Positions 32,068-40,312 of a stretch of 64,000 nucleotides of DNA are shown here, piece by piece; within the stretch, counting starts at the first letter, position 1, and each line of letters starts with the position of its first letter. The notes below the pieces were generated by a model, which was not told the DNA's origin, ran no database searches, and worked only from the letters and a program-made list of their open reading frames with translations. The position numbers and the translations under genes are program-made. This stretch comes from Nocardioides xinjiangensis (GTDB lineage: Bacteria > Actinomycetota > Actinomycetes > Propionibacteriales > Nocardioidaceae): assembly GCF_017916455.1 (NCBI RefSeq), contig NZ_JAFMSY010000002.1, positions 434,001-498,000 on the forward strand, given 5' to 3'.

Positions 32068-33099
32068 TCAGTCGTTGCCGTCGACGAAGCGCCCGTCGGG
32101 CGTCACCGGGTTGTCCTCGTTGATGGCCTCCACGGCCTCCGTGAGCTCGGCCTCCTCGAGCGGCGGGCGCCGGTCGAGGTGGATGCCGGCGATCATGCAG
32201 CGCACGGAGCCGCCGGCCAGCTCGATCGTGGGGATGTCGACGGCGATGATCTCGCAGGACTCCTCGATCGCGGCCACCTGCTCGGGGCGCAGCGAGCGGC
32301 ACGCCCGCGCCGACATCGCCATGACGTAGCGCCGCCGACCCTCGGGCGTCCGGCCGCAGAGCTCCACCGCGTTGCCGGCGAACTCCCGGACCTGCTGCTC
32401 GGTCAGCTCGATGATCGTGCGGCCGGTCACCGCGAGCCGCTCGCGCACCTGGTCGCGCCGGTGCTTGTCCGGGATCATCTCCAGGGCGATCATCGCGACC
32501 TCGGTGCCGATGCAGGCGATGACGTTGGTGTGGTAGACCGGGACGCCGTCGGAGTCGAGCGCGTCGAAGGCCATCGGCTCGTAGTTGAAGTCGGTGCAGA
32601 AGCGCTCGAGCACGGTGACGTCGGCGCGGTGGCTGCGAGCGGTGTACGCCACGCGCGACACGTGGTCGAGCACCATGGCCCCGGTGCCCTCCAGGAACAC
32701 GCCGTCGGGCTCGAGGCCGGAGTAGTCGACGATCGCCTGGACGCGGTACTCCGACTTGAGCATCTCCAGCACGTCCGCGCGGCGCTCGTGCCGGCGGTTC
32801 GAGGCGTACATCGGGTAGACGGCGACCGTGCCGCCCGCGTGGGTCGAGACCCAGTTGTTGGGGAACACGCTGTCGGGACGGGTGTGGTCGTCGTCCTCGA
32901 ACACGTGGACCCGGACGCCGGCCGCGCGGAGGGCCTCGGCCAGCGCGTCCATCTCGGCCAGCGCCTTGGCCGACGTCGCCTCCTGCGACTGGCCGGCGGG
33001 CGCGTCGGACTGGAACGCGTTGTCGGCCGCGGTCGCCGGGTTGGGGACGAAGCTGGTCGCGCGGACGAGGATGACGGCGGAAGGGGCCTGAGCACTCAC
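32068..33099 (-). CDS. ctlX: CtlX-type citrulline/arginine hydrolase (amidinotransferase superfamily)
   Basis: A 343-residue guanidino-group-modifying enzyme. Family marks are VRATSFVPNP at the start, DSVFPNNWVSTH, GVFLEGTGAMVLDH, VYHTNVIACIGTEVAMI with the catalytic His, and ELAGGSVRCMIAGIHL with the catalytic Cys near the end. CtlX proteins hydrolyse citrulline-type substrates; an arginine deiminase-like role is also possible. GTG 33099 is chosen since TACATT ends six bases before it (leaderless); GTG 33117 would add six residues. It shares its strand with a threonine-aldolase-like gene 53 bases upstream. Confidence 0.8.
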   Translation of the reverse strand: MSAQAPSAVILVRATSFVPNPATAADNAFQSDAPAGQSQEATSAKALAEMDALAEALRAAGVRVHVFEDDDHTRPDSVFPNNWVSTHAGGTVAVYPMYASNRRHERRADVLEMLKSEYRVQAIVDYSGLEPDGVFLEGTGAMVLDHVSRVAYTARSHRADVTVLERFCTDFNYEPMAFDALDSDGVPVYHTNVIACIGTEVAMIALEMIPDKHRRDQVRERLAVTGRTIIELTEQQVREFAGNAVELCGRTPEGRRRYVMAMSARACRSLRPEQVAAIEESCEIIAVDIPTIELAGGSVRCMIAGIHLDRRPPLEEAELTEAVEAINEDNPVTPDGRFVDGND

Positions 33100-33151
33100 G
33101 GGAGGAATGTAGGCCACCGGGAGCGCCGCCCGGAAACCGCGCCGCGCGTCC

Positions 33152-34255
33152 TCAGGTGGCCGGCGACGGGCCTGTCACGACCTCCGCGAGCAGGCGCGCC
33201 ACCTCGCCGGGTTCGCGCGCAGCGGCCGACTCGTAGCAGGTCAGCTCGGTCTGGACCCACCCGGGCACGTCGGCCGCGCTCCAGAGACCCGAGGGCACCA
33301 CGGCGTGCTCCTCGGCCCAGGCGACCACGCGCTCGTTGACCTCGTCGGCCGTGCCGGGGGCGTAGGCCAGGAACGTGGCGATGTGGGGCACCTCCGGGAA
33401 GGTCCGGATGCCGTGCTCGTGCAGCGCGCCGGCGAGCTCGACGGCCCAGGAGCGGTAGTCGCCGAACCTCGGCAGGCGCTCGCGCAGCCCCATGAGCCCG
33501 CCGACGGCGGCCGTCGTCATCGAGAAGATCGTGCCGCCCATCCGCTGCCGCCACGCCCGCAGCTCGCCGGCAAGGTCCTCCGGGCAGACGACGAGGGCGC
33601 CGCTCGAGCCGCCGAGGCCCTTGTAGAGGGAGACGTACATCGAGTCGAACAACGCCGCCGCCTCCGCCAGCGTCCGGTCCCAGTAGGGCACCGACTCCCA
33701 GATGCGGGCGCCGTCGGCGTGCAGGGGCACGCCGCGGTCGCGCGCCGCCTCGGACAGCTCCACCAGCTCGTCCCACGTCGGCAGCAGGCACCCGGCGTCG
33801 CGCAGCGGCAGCTCCACCATCGCCGCGCCGAGCCGCCCGCCCACCGCCGCGAGCGCAGCCGCCGTGGGCGTCGCACGCCCGGAGGTCAACCACTCCAGCT
33901 CCAGGCCCAGCACGCGACGCGGGCCGTCCTGCTCGTGGTGGACCAGGTGCGACAGGTCGGGCAGGGCGACGCGGCGCGACCCGGAGCGGTCGCACCACGC
34001 CCGGAGGGCGGCCTGCTGCGCCATGACGCCGCTGGGGAACATCACCGCGGCGGGCTTACCGAGCAGCTCGGCGACCTCGGTCTCCAGCTGCTCGACCGCA
34101 CCCCGCTCGCCGTAGCGGTCCCAGGCGATGTCGTGCTGCTCGGCGAAGGCGGCGAGGTCGCGAAACATGCCGGCCGGCGTGCCGGGAGCACGCCAGAAGA
34201 TCGCCTCCGCCGAGGCCGACGCCGCGCGGAGGCGGGCGCCGAGGTCGTCGCTCAT
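33152..34255 (-). CDS. threonine aldolase / beta-eliminating lyase family PLP enzyme
   Basis: A 367-residue fold-type I PLP enzyme. Visible marks are WDRYGERGAVEQLE, KPAAVMFPSGVMAQQAAL (cofactor phosphate site), LHADGARIWESVPYW with the Asp that holds the pyridine ring, and SLYKGLGGSSGALVV with the Schiff-base Lys. Threonine aldolases cleave threonine to glycine and acetaldehyde. The sequence is a divergent member, so the true amino-acid substrate is open. It is upstream of ctlX on the same strand and probably co-transcribed. Confidence 0.85.
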   Translation of the reverse strand: MSDDLGARLRAASASAEAIFWRAPGTPAGMFRDLAAFAEQHDIAWDRYGERGAVEQLETEVAELLGKPAAVMFPSGVMAQQAALRAWCDRSGSRRVALPDLSHLVHHEQDGPRRVLGLELEWLTSGRATPTAAALAAVGGRLGAAMVELPLRDAGCLLPTWDELVELSEAARDRGVPLHADGARIWESVPYWDRTLAEAAALFDSMYVSLYKGLGGSSGALVVCPEDLAGELRAWRQRMGGTIFSMTTAAVGGLMGLRERLPRFGDYRSWAVELAGALHEHGIRTFPEVPHIATFLAYAPGTADEVNERVVAWAEEHAVVPSGLWSAADVPGWVQTELTCYESAAAREPGEVARLLAEVVTGPSPAT

Positions 34256-34274
34256 GCGCGGGCCGGGCGGGCGG

Positions 34275-34478
34275 TCAGGCCTGGCGCTTGAACCAGTACG
34301 TCGTCTGCGGACCGGGCACCACCTGCACCAGCTCCCAGCCGTTGAGGCCGAGGGTGGAGAGCAGGTCCTCCCACGACTCGGTGCCCTCGACGAGCGCCTC
34401 GGGGTCGGCGTTGTAGCCGCCGACCTCCACGTTGCCCTGGTCGTCGACAGTGATCTCGAGGTGCGCCCAAGAAGCCAT
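34275..34478 (-). CDS. small protein of unknown function
   Basis: A 67-residue protein with WAHLEITVDDQGNVEVGGYN, WEDLLSTLGLNGWELVQVVPG and a YWFKR end. The LNGWELVQV segment recalls DUF4177-like small beta-alpha proteins, but the match is weak. It is cytoplasmic with no signal. The ATG follows closely after the secreted nuclease gene upstream, and it ends 19 bases before the aldolase start. Confidence 0.72.
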   Translation of the reverse strand: MASWAHLEITVDDQGNVEVGGYNADPEALVEGTESWEDLLSTLGLNGWELVQVVPGPQTTYWFKRQA

Positions 34479-34522
34479 GGCCCGATCCTGCCATGCCGGT
34501 CAACGCCGCCCGCCCGCCGGGC

Positions 34523-35251
34523 TCAGCGCCAGCACCGGCCCCACAACCCGCGCTCACGGGCCATCGCGCGCCGCTCGGCGCGCCGGTAGGAGGCGGTGCG
34601 GCGGAACGGGTCGTCACGGTGGACGTACACCTGCGCACGGCCGCGCAGCACCTGGGCGCGGCCCACGTCCGTGCCGCTGCGGTGCACGTAGCGCAGCAGC
34701 CGGCCGTAGCGGTCGCGGTCGGCCTGGCTGGGGTCGGACAGCAGCAGGACCCGTGAGCCGACCGGGGCGAGACCGCGCATGGACCGGCTGGCCTCCGTTC
34801 CGCCGCACTCGCGACGGCCGTGGACCTCCGGGGTGTCGATCCCCAGGATCCGGACGTACTCCTCGCTGCCGTCGGGCAACCGCACCACGAGCGTGTCCCC
34901 GTCGGTCACGCGGACCACCCGCACGTGCTCGCGCCGCCCCGGCCCGCCGCCGGAGCCGTCGGGATCGGTCGTCGGGGTCGCGACCGGGGTCGTGGGGGCG
35001 GCGGTCGGTGTCGGCGTCCCGGCCACCGGCACCGGGGAGGTCGAGCACGGGCACGGGTTGGACTCGCACGCGACACCGTCCCCGTCGGAGTCGAGCCGGT
35101 GCGGGTCGCCGGGGCCGGCGGCGGTGAAGAACGCCTGCGCGGCCGCCTGGGTGGCGAAGTCGGCGCAGTCCGCGTCCGCTGCGGTCGCCGGCGGTGCGGT
35201 CAGGAGGGAGGCGCCGACGAGGACGAGGACCGAGATCACGAGGCGACGCAT
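34523..35251 (-). CDS. secreted nuclease with Excalibur and SNase domains
   Basis: A 242-residue exported protein. A signal peptide (LVISVLVLVGASLLTAPPATA) is followed by an Excalibur calcium-binding domain at about 27-70 (CADFATQAAAQAFF, DPHRLDSDGDGVACESNPC), then a Pro/Thr linker (70-105) and a staphylococcal-nuclease domain from about 108 (RVTDGDTLVV, YVRILGIDTPEV, DRDRYGRLLRYVH). Catalytic Arg and Asp positions are present. It would cut extracellular DNA or RNA in a calcium-dependent way. The order Excalibur-then-SNase is the reverse of the commoner arrangement. Confidence 0.88.
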   Translation of the reverse strand: MRRLVISVLVLVGASLLTAPPATAADADCADFATQAAAQAFFTAAGPGDPHRLDSDGDGVACESNPCPCSTSPVPVAGTPTPTAAPTTPVATPTTDPDGSGGGPGRREHVRVVRVTDGDTLVVRLPDGSEEYVRILGIDTPEVHGRRECGGTEASRSMRGLAPVGSRVLLLSDPSQADRDRYGRLLRYVHRSGTDVGRAQVLRGRAQVYVHRDDPFRRTASYRRAERRAMARERGLWGRCWR

Positions 35252-35315
35252 GCCGCCAGCCTCGTGCCCCGCCCCCGCCGGCGGGCCCGATCGGGACCGA
35301 GATGGCTCGATGTGA

Positions 35316-35849
35316 CTAGGCGCCCCCGCCGGTCAGCGGCCACTCGTGCATCACGTGGCAGCGGCCGGCCTCCCACCACGCCAGCTGGAGCCGGTCCAGC
35401 TCGACGTCGGTCGGCAGGAGGTCCGCCAGCAGTGCGGCGGTGGAGGCGAGGTCGACCCCGTCCGAGGCCGCGTCGAGCGTGAGGTGGGGCCGGACGTCGC
35501 TGCCGAACTCGCCGGCGTACGGCGGCCACGCGGGGAACGCCGCGACGAGCCGGGCGGTCAGCTCGCGCAGCCGCACGTCGGGCTCCGGCACAAGGTGGAT
35601 GATGCCGTCCGGGAACTGGGCCAGCCCGCCCAGCCGCACCCGCACCGGCGCGGTCGTGGCCGCCAGGGCCGCGACCGTGTCGAGGTCGCGGCGCGAGGGC
35701 GACGGGGCGAACGGCCCGAGGGCCGTGATGTGCGCGTGCCCGAACCGCGGGTCGGTGGAGACGAAGGCGGCGTCGTAGTGCCCGGTGCGCTCGCGCACCC
35801 ACCCCTCCAGCGCCGGCACGGGCAGCTGCAGCACGGAGTGACCGCTCAC
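35316..35849 (-). CDS. 2'-5' RNA ligase family protein (2H phosphoesterase)
   Basis: A 177-residue protein with the two histidine motifs of 2H phosphoesterases: HAHITALGPF near residue 35 and RPHLTLD near residue 120. It starts LQLPVPALEGWVRERTG. Enzymes of this fold act on 2',3'-cyclic or 2'-5' phosphate ends; the substrate here is unknown. GTG 35849 is used because the frame upstream reads into the divergent cobT gene. The gene pair is divergent with 55 bases between starts. Confidence 0.83.
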   Translation of the reverse strand: MSGHSVLQLPVPALEGWVRERTGHYDAAFVSTDPRFGHAHITALGPFAPSPSRRDLDTVAALAATTAPVRVRLGGLAQFPDGIIHLVPEPDVRLRELTARLVAAFPAWPPYAGEFGSDVRPHLTLDAASDGVDLASTAALLADLLPTDVELDRLQLAWWEAGRCHVMHEWPLTGGGA

Positions 35850-35904
35850 GCGGGCCAGCCTCGCAGGTCGCCGCCGGACGCCGCTCACTAGGCTGGCGCC
35901 CGTC

Positions 35905-37011
35905 ATGACCGAGCCCCCTGCACACTCGCCCATCGCCCCGCCGTCGCCGGAGGCGGCGGCCGTCGCGCAGGAGCGGCTCGCCGGCCTCGCCACGCCACCG
36001 GGCGCGCTCGGCCGGATCGGCGAGGTCGGTGCGTGGCTCGCCGCGGCGCAGGGCGAGGTGCCGCCCCGCGCGCTCACCGACGTCCGACTGGTGGTGCTCG
36101 CCGGCGACCACGGCGTCGCGGCGCACGCCGTCTCGGCGTACCCGGCAGCCGTCACCGAGGCGATGGTGCGCACGATCGTCGCGGGGCGCGCGGGGGTGAG
36201 CGCGCTGGCCGCGGAGCACGGAGTGGCCGTCTCCGTCGTCGACGTGGCCGTCGACGCCGACCTGTCCGACCTGCCTGCCACGGTCACGGCCCGCAAGGTA
36301 CGGCGCGGGTCCGGCGCCATCCACCTCACCGACGCCCTCAGCCGCGGAGAGGCGGAGCGCTCCCTGAGGCTGGGGGCCGAGCTGGCGGGCGAGCTCGTCG
36401 ACGACGGCGCGCAGCTGTTGATGACCGGCGACCTCGGGATCGGCAACACCACCGTCGCGGCCGCCCTCGTGGCGGCGATGCTCGGGCTCCCGGCCGACGA
36501 GGTCACCGGCCGCGGCACCGGCGTCGACGACGCCGGGTGGGTGCGGAAGCGGGACGTGGTGGCGCAGGCGCTCGCGCGCACCGGACACCTCGGGCACGGC
36601 GGCGGCGCCGACCCCGTCGCGGTGCTCACCGCCCTCGGCAGCGCCGACCTCGCCGCCACCACCGGCTTCCTGGTCGAGTGCTCGCGACGAGGCGCCCCCG
36701 TCGTCCTCGACGGCCTGATGTCGCTCGCGTGCGCCGTCGTGGCCGAGGCGCTCGCGCCGGGTGCGTCGGCCTGGTGGCTCGCCGGGCACCGCTCGACCGA
36801 ACCGGCACAGGCGCACGCGCTCAAGTCGCTCGGCCTCGACCCGCTGCTCGACCTGGACATGCGGCTGGGTGAGGGGTCGGGCGCCGTGGCCGCCCTGCCG
36901 GTGCTCCGCTCGGGCATCGCGGTGCTGCGCGACGTGGCGCTGCTCTCCGAGGTCCTGCCCGGCCCTCCCGGTCCGTCCGCTTCGTCCGGTCCGTCCGCGT
37001 CGGCTTCGTGA
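35905..37011 (+). CDS. cobT: nicotinate-nucleotide--dimethylbenzimidazole phosphoribosyltransferase
   Basis: A 368-residue enzyme that attaches phosphoribose to dimethylbenzimidazole for the lower ligand of cobalamin. Family marks are LAGDHGVAAHAVSAYP, MTGDLGIGNTTVAAAL, VLDGLMSLACAV, WWLAGHRSTEPAQAHALKSLGL and LDMRLGEGSGA with the catalytic Glu. The Pro/Ser tail is variable. TAGGCT lies ten bases before the ATG. Its stop overlaps the cobS GTG. Confidence 0.92.
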   Translation: MTEPPAHSPIAPPSPEAAAVAQERLAGLATPPGALGRIGEVGAWLAAAQGEVPPRALTDVRLVVLAGDHGVAAHAVSAYPAAVTEAMVRTIVAGRAGVSALAAEHGVAVSVVDVAVDADLSDLPATVTARKVRRGSGAIHLTDALSRGEAERSLRLGAELAGELVDDGAQLLMTGDLGIGNTTVAAALVAAMLGLPADEVTGRGTGVDDAGWVRKRDVVAQALARTGHLGHGGGADPVAVLTALGSADLAATTGFLVECSRRGAPVVLDGLMSLACAVVAEALAPGASAWWLAGHRSTEPAQAHALKSLGLDPLLDLDMRLGEGSGAVAALPVLRSGIAVLRDVALLSEVLPGPPGPSASSGPSASAS

Positions 37012-37772
37012 ACCTCCGCGACGGCTGGCTGCTCGCCACCGGCACGCTGACCGCCGTGCGCGTGCCACCTCCGCGCACCGTGGACCGCTCGGTGGCCGCG
37101 ACCGCGATGGTCCTCGCCCCGGTCGCCGCCCTCCCCCTCGGTGTCGCCGCGGCAGGGGTCGCCCTGGCCGGCCGGTGGCTCGACCTGCCGCCGCTCGCGG
37201 TCGCGTACGTCGTCCTGCTGGCCCTCGCCCTCGGCAGCCGTGCCTTCCACTGGGACGGCCTCGCCGACACCGCCGACGGCCTGACCGCGTCGTACTCCCG
37301 CGAACGCTCGCTCGAGGTGATGCGCACCGGTCCCGTGGGGCCCGCGGGCGTCGTCGCGGTGGTGCTCGTCGCCGGCTGCCAGGCCGCGGGGCTCAGCACG
37401 CTCGTGCAGCACGACGACGGGTGGTGGGTGGCCGGACTGCTGGTGTGTGCCTCCCGCGTCGGCCTCGCGCTCGCGTGCGTCCGCGGCGTCCCGGCGGCCC
37501 GCTCCGACGGCCTGGGCGCCGCCCACGTCGGGTCGGTGCCCCTGGTGGCGGCCGTTGCCGCGCTGGTGGCGACGGGCGCCGTCCTGGGTGCCGCAGGTCA
37601 GGTCGTCGGGTCCGCGCTGCCCCTCGTGCTGGGGCTGGTCGCGGCGGTCGCGGTGGCGCTGGCGCTGCTCCTGCGGTGCGTCCGCCGTCTGGGCGGGATC
37701 ACCGGCGACGTGCTCGGTGCCGTGGTGGAGGTCTCCTTCGCGGTGCTGGTGCTGGCCGCAGCCACCGCGTGA
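37008..37772 (+). CDS. cobS: adenosylcobinamide-GDP ribazoletransferase (cobalamin synthase)
   Basis: A 254-residue integral membrane enzyme that joins adenosylcobinamide-GDP to alpha-ribazole, the last step of cobalamin assembly. The catalytic segment is FHWDGLADTADGLTASYSRERSLEVMRTGPVGPAG. About six hydrophobic helices follow. GTG overlaps the cobT stop (GTGA), so the two are coupled. cobU lies beyond the opposing SDR gene. Confidence 0.9.
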   Translation: MNLRDGWLLATGTLTAVRVPPPRTVDRSVAATAMVLAPVAALPLGVAAAGVALAGRWLDLPPLAVAYVVLLALALGSRAFHWDGLADTADGLTASYSRERSLEVMRTGPVGPAGVVAVVLVAGCQAAGLSTLVQHDDGWWVAGLLVCASRVGLALACVRGVPAARSDGLGAAHVGSVPLVAAVAALVATGAVLGAAGQVVGSALPLVLGLVAAVAVALALLLRCVRRLGGITGDVLGAVVEVSFAVLVLAAATA

Positions 37773-37802
37773 ACGGCGTCACCCGCTCCGTCACCCGCTG
37801 CG

Positions 37803-38651
37803 TCAGCTGCCCGACCCCGGCTCGGCCATCTTGCGGTGCATCGCGGCCTTGAGCTTGTCGGGCATCGCCTTGCTCGCGGCCTCCTGCACCTTGGTCTTCA
37901 CGCCACCCCCGACCACGCGGTCCTTGCCGTCCATAAGCGCGTCGAAGCCCTGGCGGGCGACCGTCGCCGGATCGTCCTTCGGCGACGTCCCGACGAGCGT
38001 GTCGTCGGCCATGTCGGCCCGCTCGAAGAACTCCGTCTCCGTGGGGCCGGGCATCAGGGACGTGAGCGTGACGCCGGTGTCCTTGAGCTCGTTCTGCAGC
38101 GCCTCGGTGAAGGACTGGAGGAACGACTTCGACGCGTTGTAGACCGCCTGGAACGAGCCCGGCATCGTCGAGGCGATCGACGAGGTCACGAGCACCCGAC
38201 CGGCGTCGGCCGCCACCATGTCGCGCAGCACCAGCTTCGCCAGCCGCACCGTCGAGGTGATGTTGAGGTCGATGATGGAGAGCTCGTCGGCCAGGTCGTT
38301 GTCGACGAACGCGCCGCCCTGGCCGTGTCCGGCGTTCAGCGCGATGGCGGCGAGGGGCCTGCCGTCGGCCTTGATCGCGGCGTAGAGCTCCTCGACGCCC
38401 TCCGGCCGGCGCAGGTCGACCTGCACCGGCTGGACGAGACCGCCGCTCTCGGACCGGAGGACGGCCGCGGCGACGGCGAGCTCGTCGTCCTCGGCGGCGA
38501 CGATCAGGTCGAAGTCGTGCTCGGCGAACTGCCGGGCGAGCTCGAGGCCGATCCCGCTGGAGGCGCCGGTGACGACCGCGAGCTGCCTAGCGCCGGTCGG
38601 GGCCGCGCCGGTGGCGGCCGTGGTCTCGGGGCTGGACGCGTGTTCGCTCAT
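37803..38651 (-). CDS. short-chain dehydrogenase/reductase (SDR)
   Basis: A 282-residue classical SDR. The cofactor site is VVTGASSGIGLELARQF, the NAG motif is ALNAGHGQGGAF, and the catalytic residues are Ser in VTSSIAS and Tyr/Lys in AVYNASKSF. A C-terminal basic region (KMAEPGSGS end) is unusual but short. It likely reduces or oxidises an alcohol or ketone with NAD(P)H; the substrate is unknown. It lies on the opposite strand between cobS and cobU and has a SigB-type promoter at 38660-38685, so it is a stress gene candidate rather than a cobalamin gene. Confidence 0.88.
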   Translation of the reverse strand: MSEHASSPETTAATGAAPTGARQLAVVTGASSGIGLELARQFAEHDFDLIVAAEDDELAVAAAVLRSESGGLVQPVQVDLRRPEGVEELYAAIKADGRPLAAIALNAGHGQGGAFVDNDLADELSIIDLNITSTVRLAKLVLRDMVAADAGRVLVTSSIASTMPGSFQAVYNASKSFLQSFTEALQNELKDTGVTLTSLMPGPTETEFFERADMADDTLVGTSPKDDPATVARQGFDALMDGKDRVVGGGVKTKVQEAASKAMPDKLKAAMHRKMAEPGSGS

Positions 38652-38659
38652 GCCGCTCG

Positions 38660-38685
38660 GTACCCAGCGCTCCTGCGTCCGATCC
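38660..38685 (-). promoter_or_regulatory. SigB/SigF-type promoter candidate for the SDR gene
   Basis: On the minus strand: GGAT, 16 bases, GGGTAC, followed by eight bases and the ATG at 38651. It overlaps the divergent region before cobU. Confidence 0.5.
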
Positions 38686-38711
38686 GCGCCGCCTCTGCGA
38701 GGATGCCCGCC

Positions 38712-39239
38712 ATGCGCATCTTGGTCACCGGCGGCGTGCGGTCCGGCAAGTCGACGCACGCGGAGTCGCTGATCGGCGGTGCGCCGGCGACGTACGTCGC
38801 GACCGGCGCCGCCCCCGAGCGCGAGGACGACCGCGACTGGACGGCGCGCGTCGCCGCCCACCGCGCGCGCCGACCGGCGTCGTGGGGCACGGTGGAGACC
38901 CAGGACCTCCCCCGCGTGCTCGCCGAGGCCGAGGACCCGCTGCTCATCGACTGCCTCGGCACCTGGCTCACCGCGACCATCGACGCCCAGGACGCGTGGG
39001 AGCAGGACGCCGACGCCGTCCACGCCCTCGTGCTGGCGCGCACCGACGAGGTCGTCGCCGCGCTCGTGGCGTGCCGCCAGGACGTCGTCGTCGTGACCAA
39101 CGAGGTGGGCCTCGGCGTGGTGCCCGAGCACCGCTCCGGCCGCCTGTTCCGCGACCTGCTCGGCACGGTCAACCAGCGCGTCGCGGCGGCGTGCGACGAG
39201 GTGCACCTCGTGGTCGCGGGGCGCGTGCTACGCCTGTGA
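38712..39239 (+). CDS. cobU: adenosylcobinamide kinase / adenosylcobinamide-phosphate guanylyltransferase
   Basis: A 175-residue bifunctional enzyme that phosphorylates adenosylcobinamide and then transfers GMP from GTP, feeding CobS. The P-loop is VTGGVRSGKSTHAE. The His needed for guanylylation is in VAAHRARRPASW, followed by LIDCLGTWLT and VTNEVGLGVVPEHRSGRLFRDLLGTVNQ. ATG 38712 has GAGG nine bases upstream; ATG 38703 is an alternative. A 24-base repeat copy begins at its stop codon. Confidence 0.9.
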   Translation: MRILVTGGVRSGKSTHAESLIGGAPATYVATGAAPEREDDRDWTARVAAHRARRPASWGTVETQDLPRVLAEAEDPLLIDCLGTWLTATIDAQDAWEQDADAVHALVLARTDEVVAALVACRQDVVVVTNEVGLGVVPEHRSGRLFRDLLGTVNQRVAAACDEVHLVVAGRVLRL

Positions 39240-39260
39240 GCGCATCTCGGCAGATCCGGA
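39237..39260 (+). repeat. left copy of a 24-bp direct repeat
   Basis: The copy begins at the cobU TGA. Its core is ATCTCGGCAGATCCGGA, with a mini-hairpin ATCT-CGGC-AGAT. The right copy is at 40183-40206 and differs at one base. A 12-base part (TCGGCAGATCCG) also occurs at 39654-39665. Confidence 0.72.
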
Positions 39261-39305
39261 TCTCTGTCGAAGCAGACATCGTGGTCGATTCGGTGGGCCA
39301 TACTC

Positions 39306-39629
39306 GTGCCCGTGTCGCGGCAAGTCACCACCCGTGCTGAAGCGCGGCTCTCTTGGCTCATCCTCGGCGCCTTCGCCATCCAGGCGGTGGCGTCTCTCGC
39401 CGTGTGGTTCGTGGTGAACGACATGTCCCGTGGTACGGGCGTCTTCTACAACGAGGACTTCAGCGAGTCGGTGAGGCTGAGCGTTGTCTGCTCGGTCTTC
39501 ATCGTGGTGATAGCCGGGTTGCTCCTGCGCCGCGGCCTCGTCGTCGTGGCGGTCGTCGTCGGGTGCCATTCAGCGTTGCTGTCCGGCTTCGCCATCTTCG
39601 TGGGGTGGGCAGTCTTCAACTCGGCATAG
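39306..39629 (+). CDS. small membrane protein of unknown function
   Basis: A 107-residue protein with three predicted transmembrane helices: LSWLILGAFAIQAVASLAVW, LSVVCSVFIVVIAGLLL and VVVAVVVGCHSALLSGFAIF. A short acidic loop (YNEDFSESV) lies between the first two. I do not recognise a family. The start is either GTG 39306 or GTG 39312. Base composition and codon use are less GC-biased than in the flanking cob genes. It sits in the segment bounded by the 24-bp repeats. Confidence 0.65.
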   Translation: MPVSRQVTTRAEARLSWLILGAFAIQAVASLAVWFVVNDMSRGTGVFYNEDFSESVRLSVVCSVFIVVIAGLLLRRGLVVVAVVVGCHSALLSGFAIFVGWAVFNSA

Positions 39630-39720
39630 CTGCCTGCGTGAGACGTCCGCTCATCGGCAGATCCGCGCGCTCGTCGCGGCACATGCGTGCGCTTCGCTCT
39701 CGGGCGGTCAGAATCGACCC

Positions 39721-40185
39721 ATGATCAAGTTCTTCCGACGGGGACAGGGAAGCGGGCGTCAGTTACGTCGGCGCCCGGTCGAAGAGCAGATCCGGGCCAT
39801 TCTCGGATGGAACACGTTCAGGTGGGCCGTCGACCAGTTGCCCGCGGGCGTCGTGATCGACGACGTCACGTTCGGAGACTTGGTGTCGGTCACGCGAGAG
39901 GACGTCTTGCAGTGGGTTGAGGAGCACGGCTTCGAGTCCACCGCCGTTCGCGACGATCGATATGACGGTCACGAGTCCCTCTACCTACTGCCGGAAGGGG
40001 GTGCCTGGGTCGTCTTCTACTCCGAGCGAGGCAATCGAAACTTCGAGCACCGCTTTGACAACGAGACAGATGGTCGGGAGTGGGTCGTGGACCACCTCTA
40101 CGACTCCGCGCGCACATCGCTGAATCACCGCTGGTGGCATGCCCACCCTGAGTCGCGGCCAGCAAGCATCGCCGCCATGCCCTGA
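39721..40185 (+). CDS. hypothetical protein
   Basis: A 154-residue soluble protein that I do not recognise. It has a basic N-terminus (MIKFFRRGQGSGRQLRRRP), then alternating strands with VSVTREDVLQWVEEHGFE, SLYLLPEGGAWVVFYSERGNRN and NHRWWHAHP. It could be a small immunity-like protein, by appearance only. Codon use is less GC-biased than its neighbours. The right 24-bp repeat copy starts at its stop codon. A third partial copy of the repeat lies 55 bases before its start. Confidence 0.65.
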   Translation: MIKFFRRGQGSGRQLRRRPVEEQIRAILGWNTFRWAVDQLPAGVVIDDVTFGDLVSVTREDVLQWVEEHGFESTAVRDDRYDGHESLYLLPEGGAWVVFYSERGNRNFEHRFDNETDGREWVVDHLYDSARTSLNHRWWHAHPESRPASIAAMP

Positions 40186-40206
40186 GCGGATCTCGGCAGA
40201 TCCGGA
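40183..40206 (+). repeat. right copy of a 24-bp direct repeat
   Basis: It begins at the TGA of the gene ending at 40185 and contains GGATCTCGGCAGATCC, a perfect 6-bp stem with loop CGGC. One base differs from the copy at 39237-39260. The two copies bound a 922-bp segment with two unknown genes. Confidence 0.72.
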
Positions 40207-40312
40207 CGTTCGAGCTGCGCCGGCACGCGGCGGTTGGCCGCACCCGATCAGCGTCACCGAGCACCCAGCGATCGTCGTTGACGATGGTGGGACGGCGTGG
40301 GATTGTCCCGCC

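Noticed and set aside
35850..35904. Cobalamin riboswitch before cobT
   Set aside because: The gap is only 55 bases and shows no B12-box-like sequence; a riboswitch would not fit.
39237..40206. Insertion sequence between the 24-bp repeats
   Set aside because: There is no transposase or integrase, and the repeats are direct rather than terminal inverted repeats.
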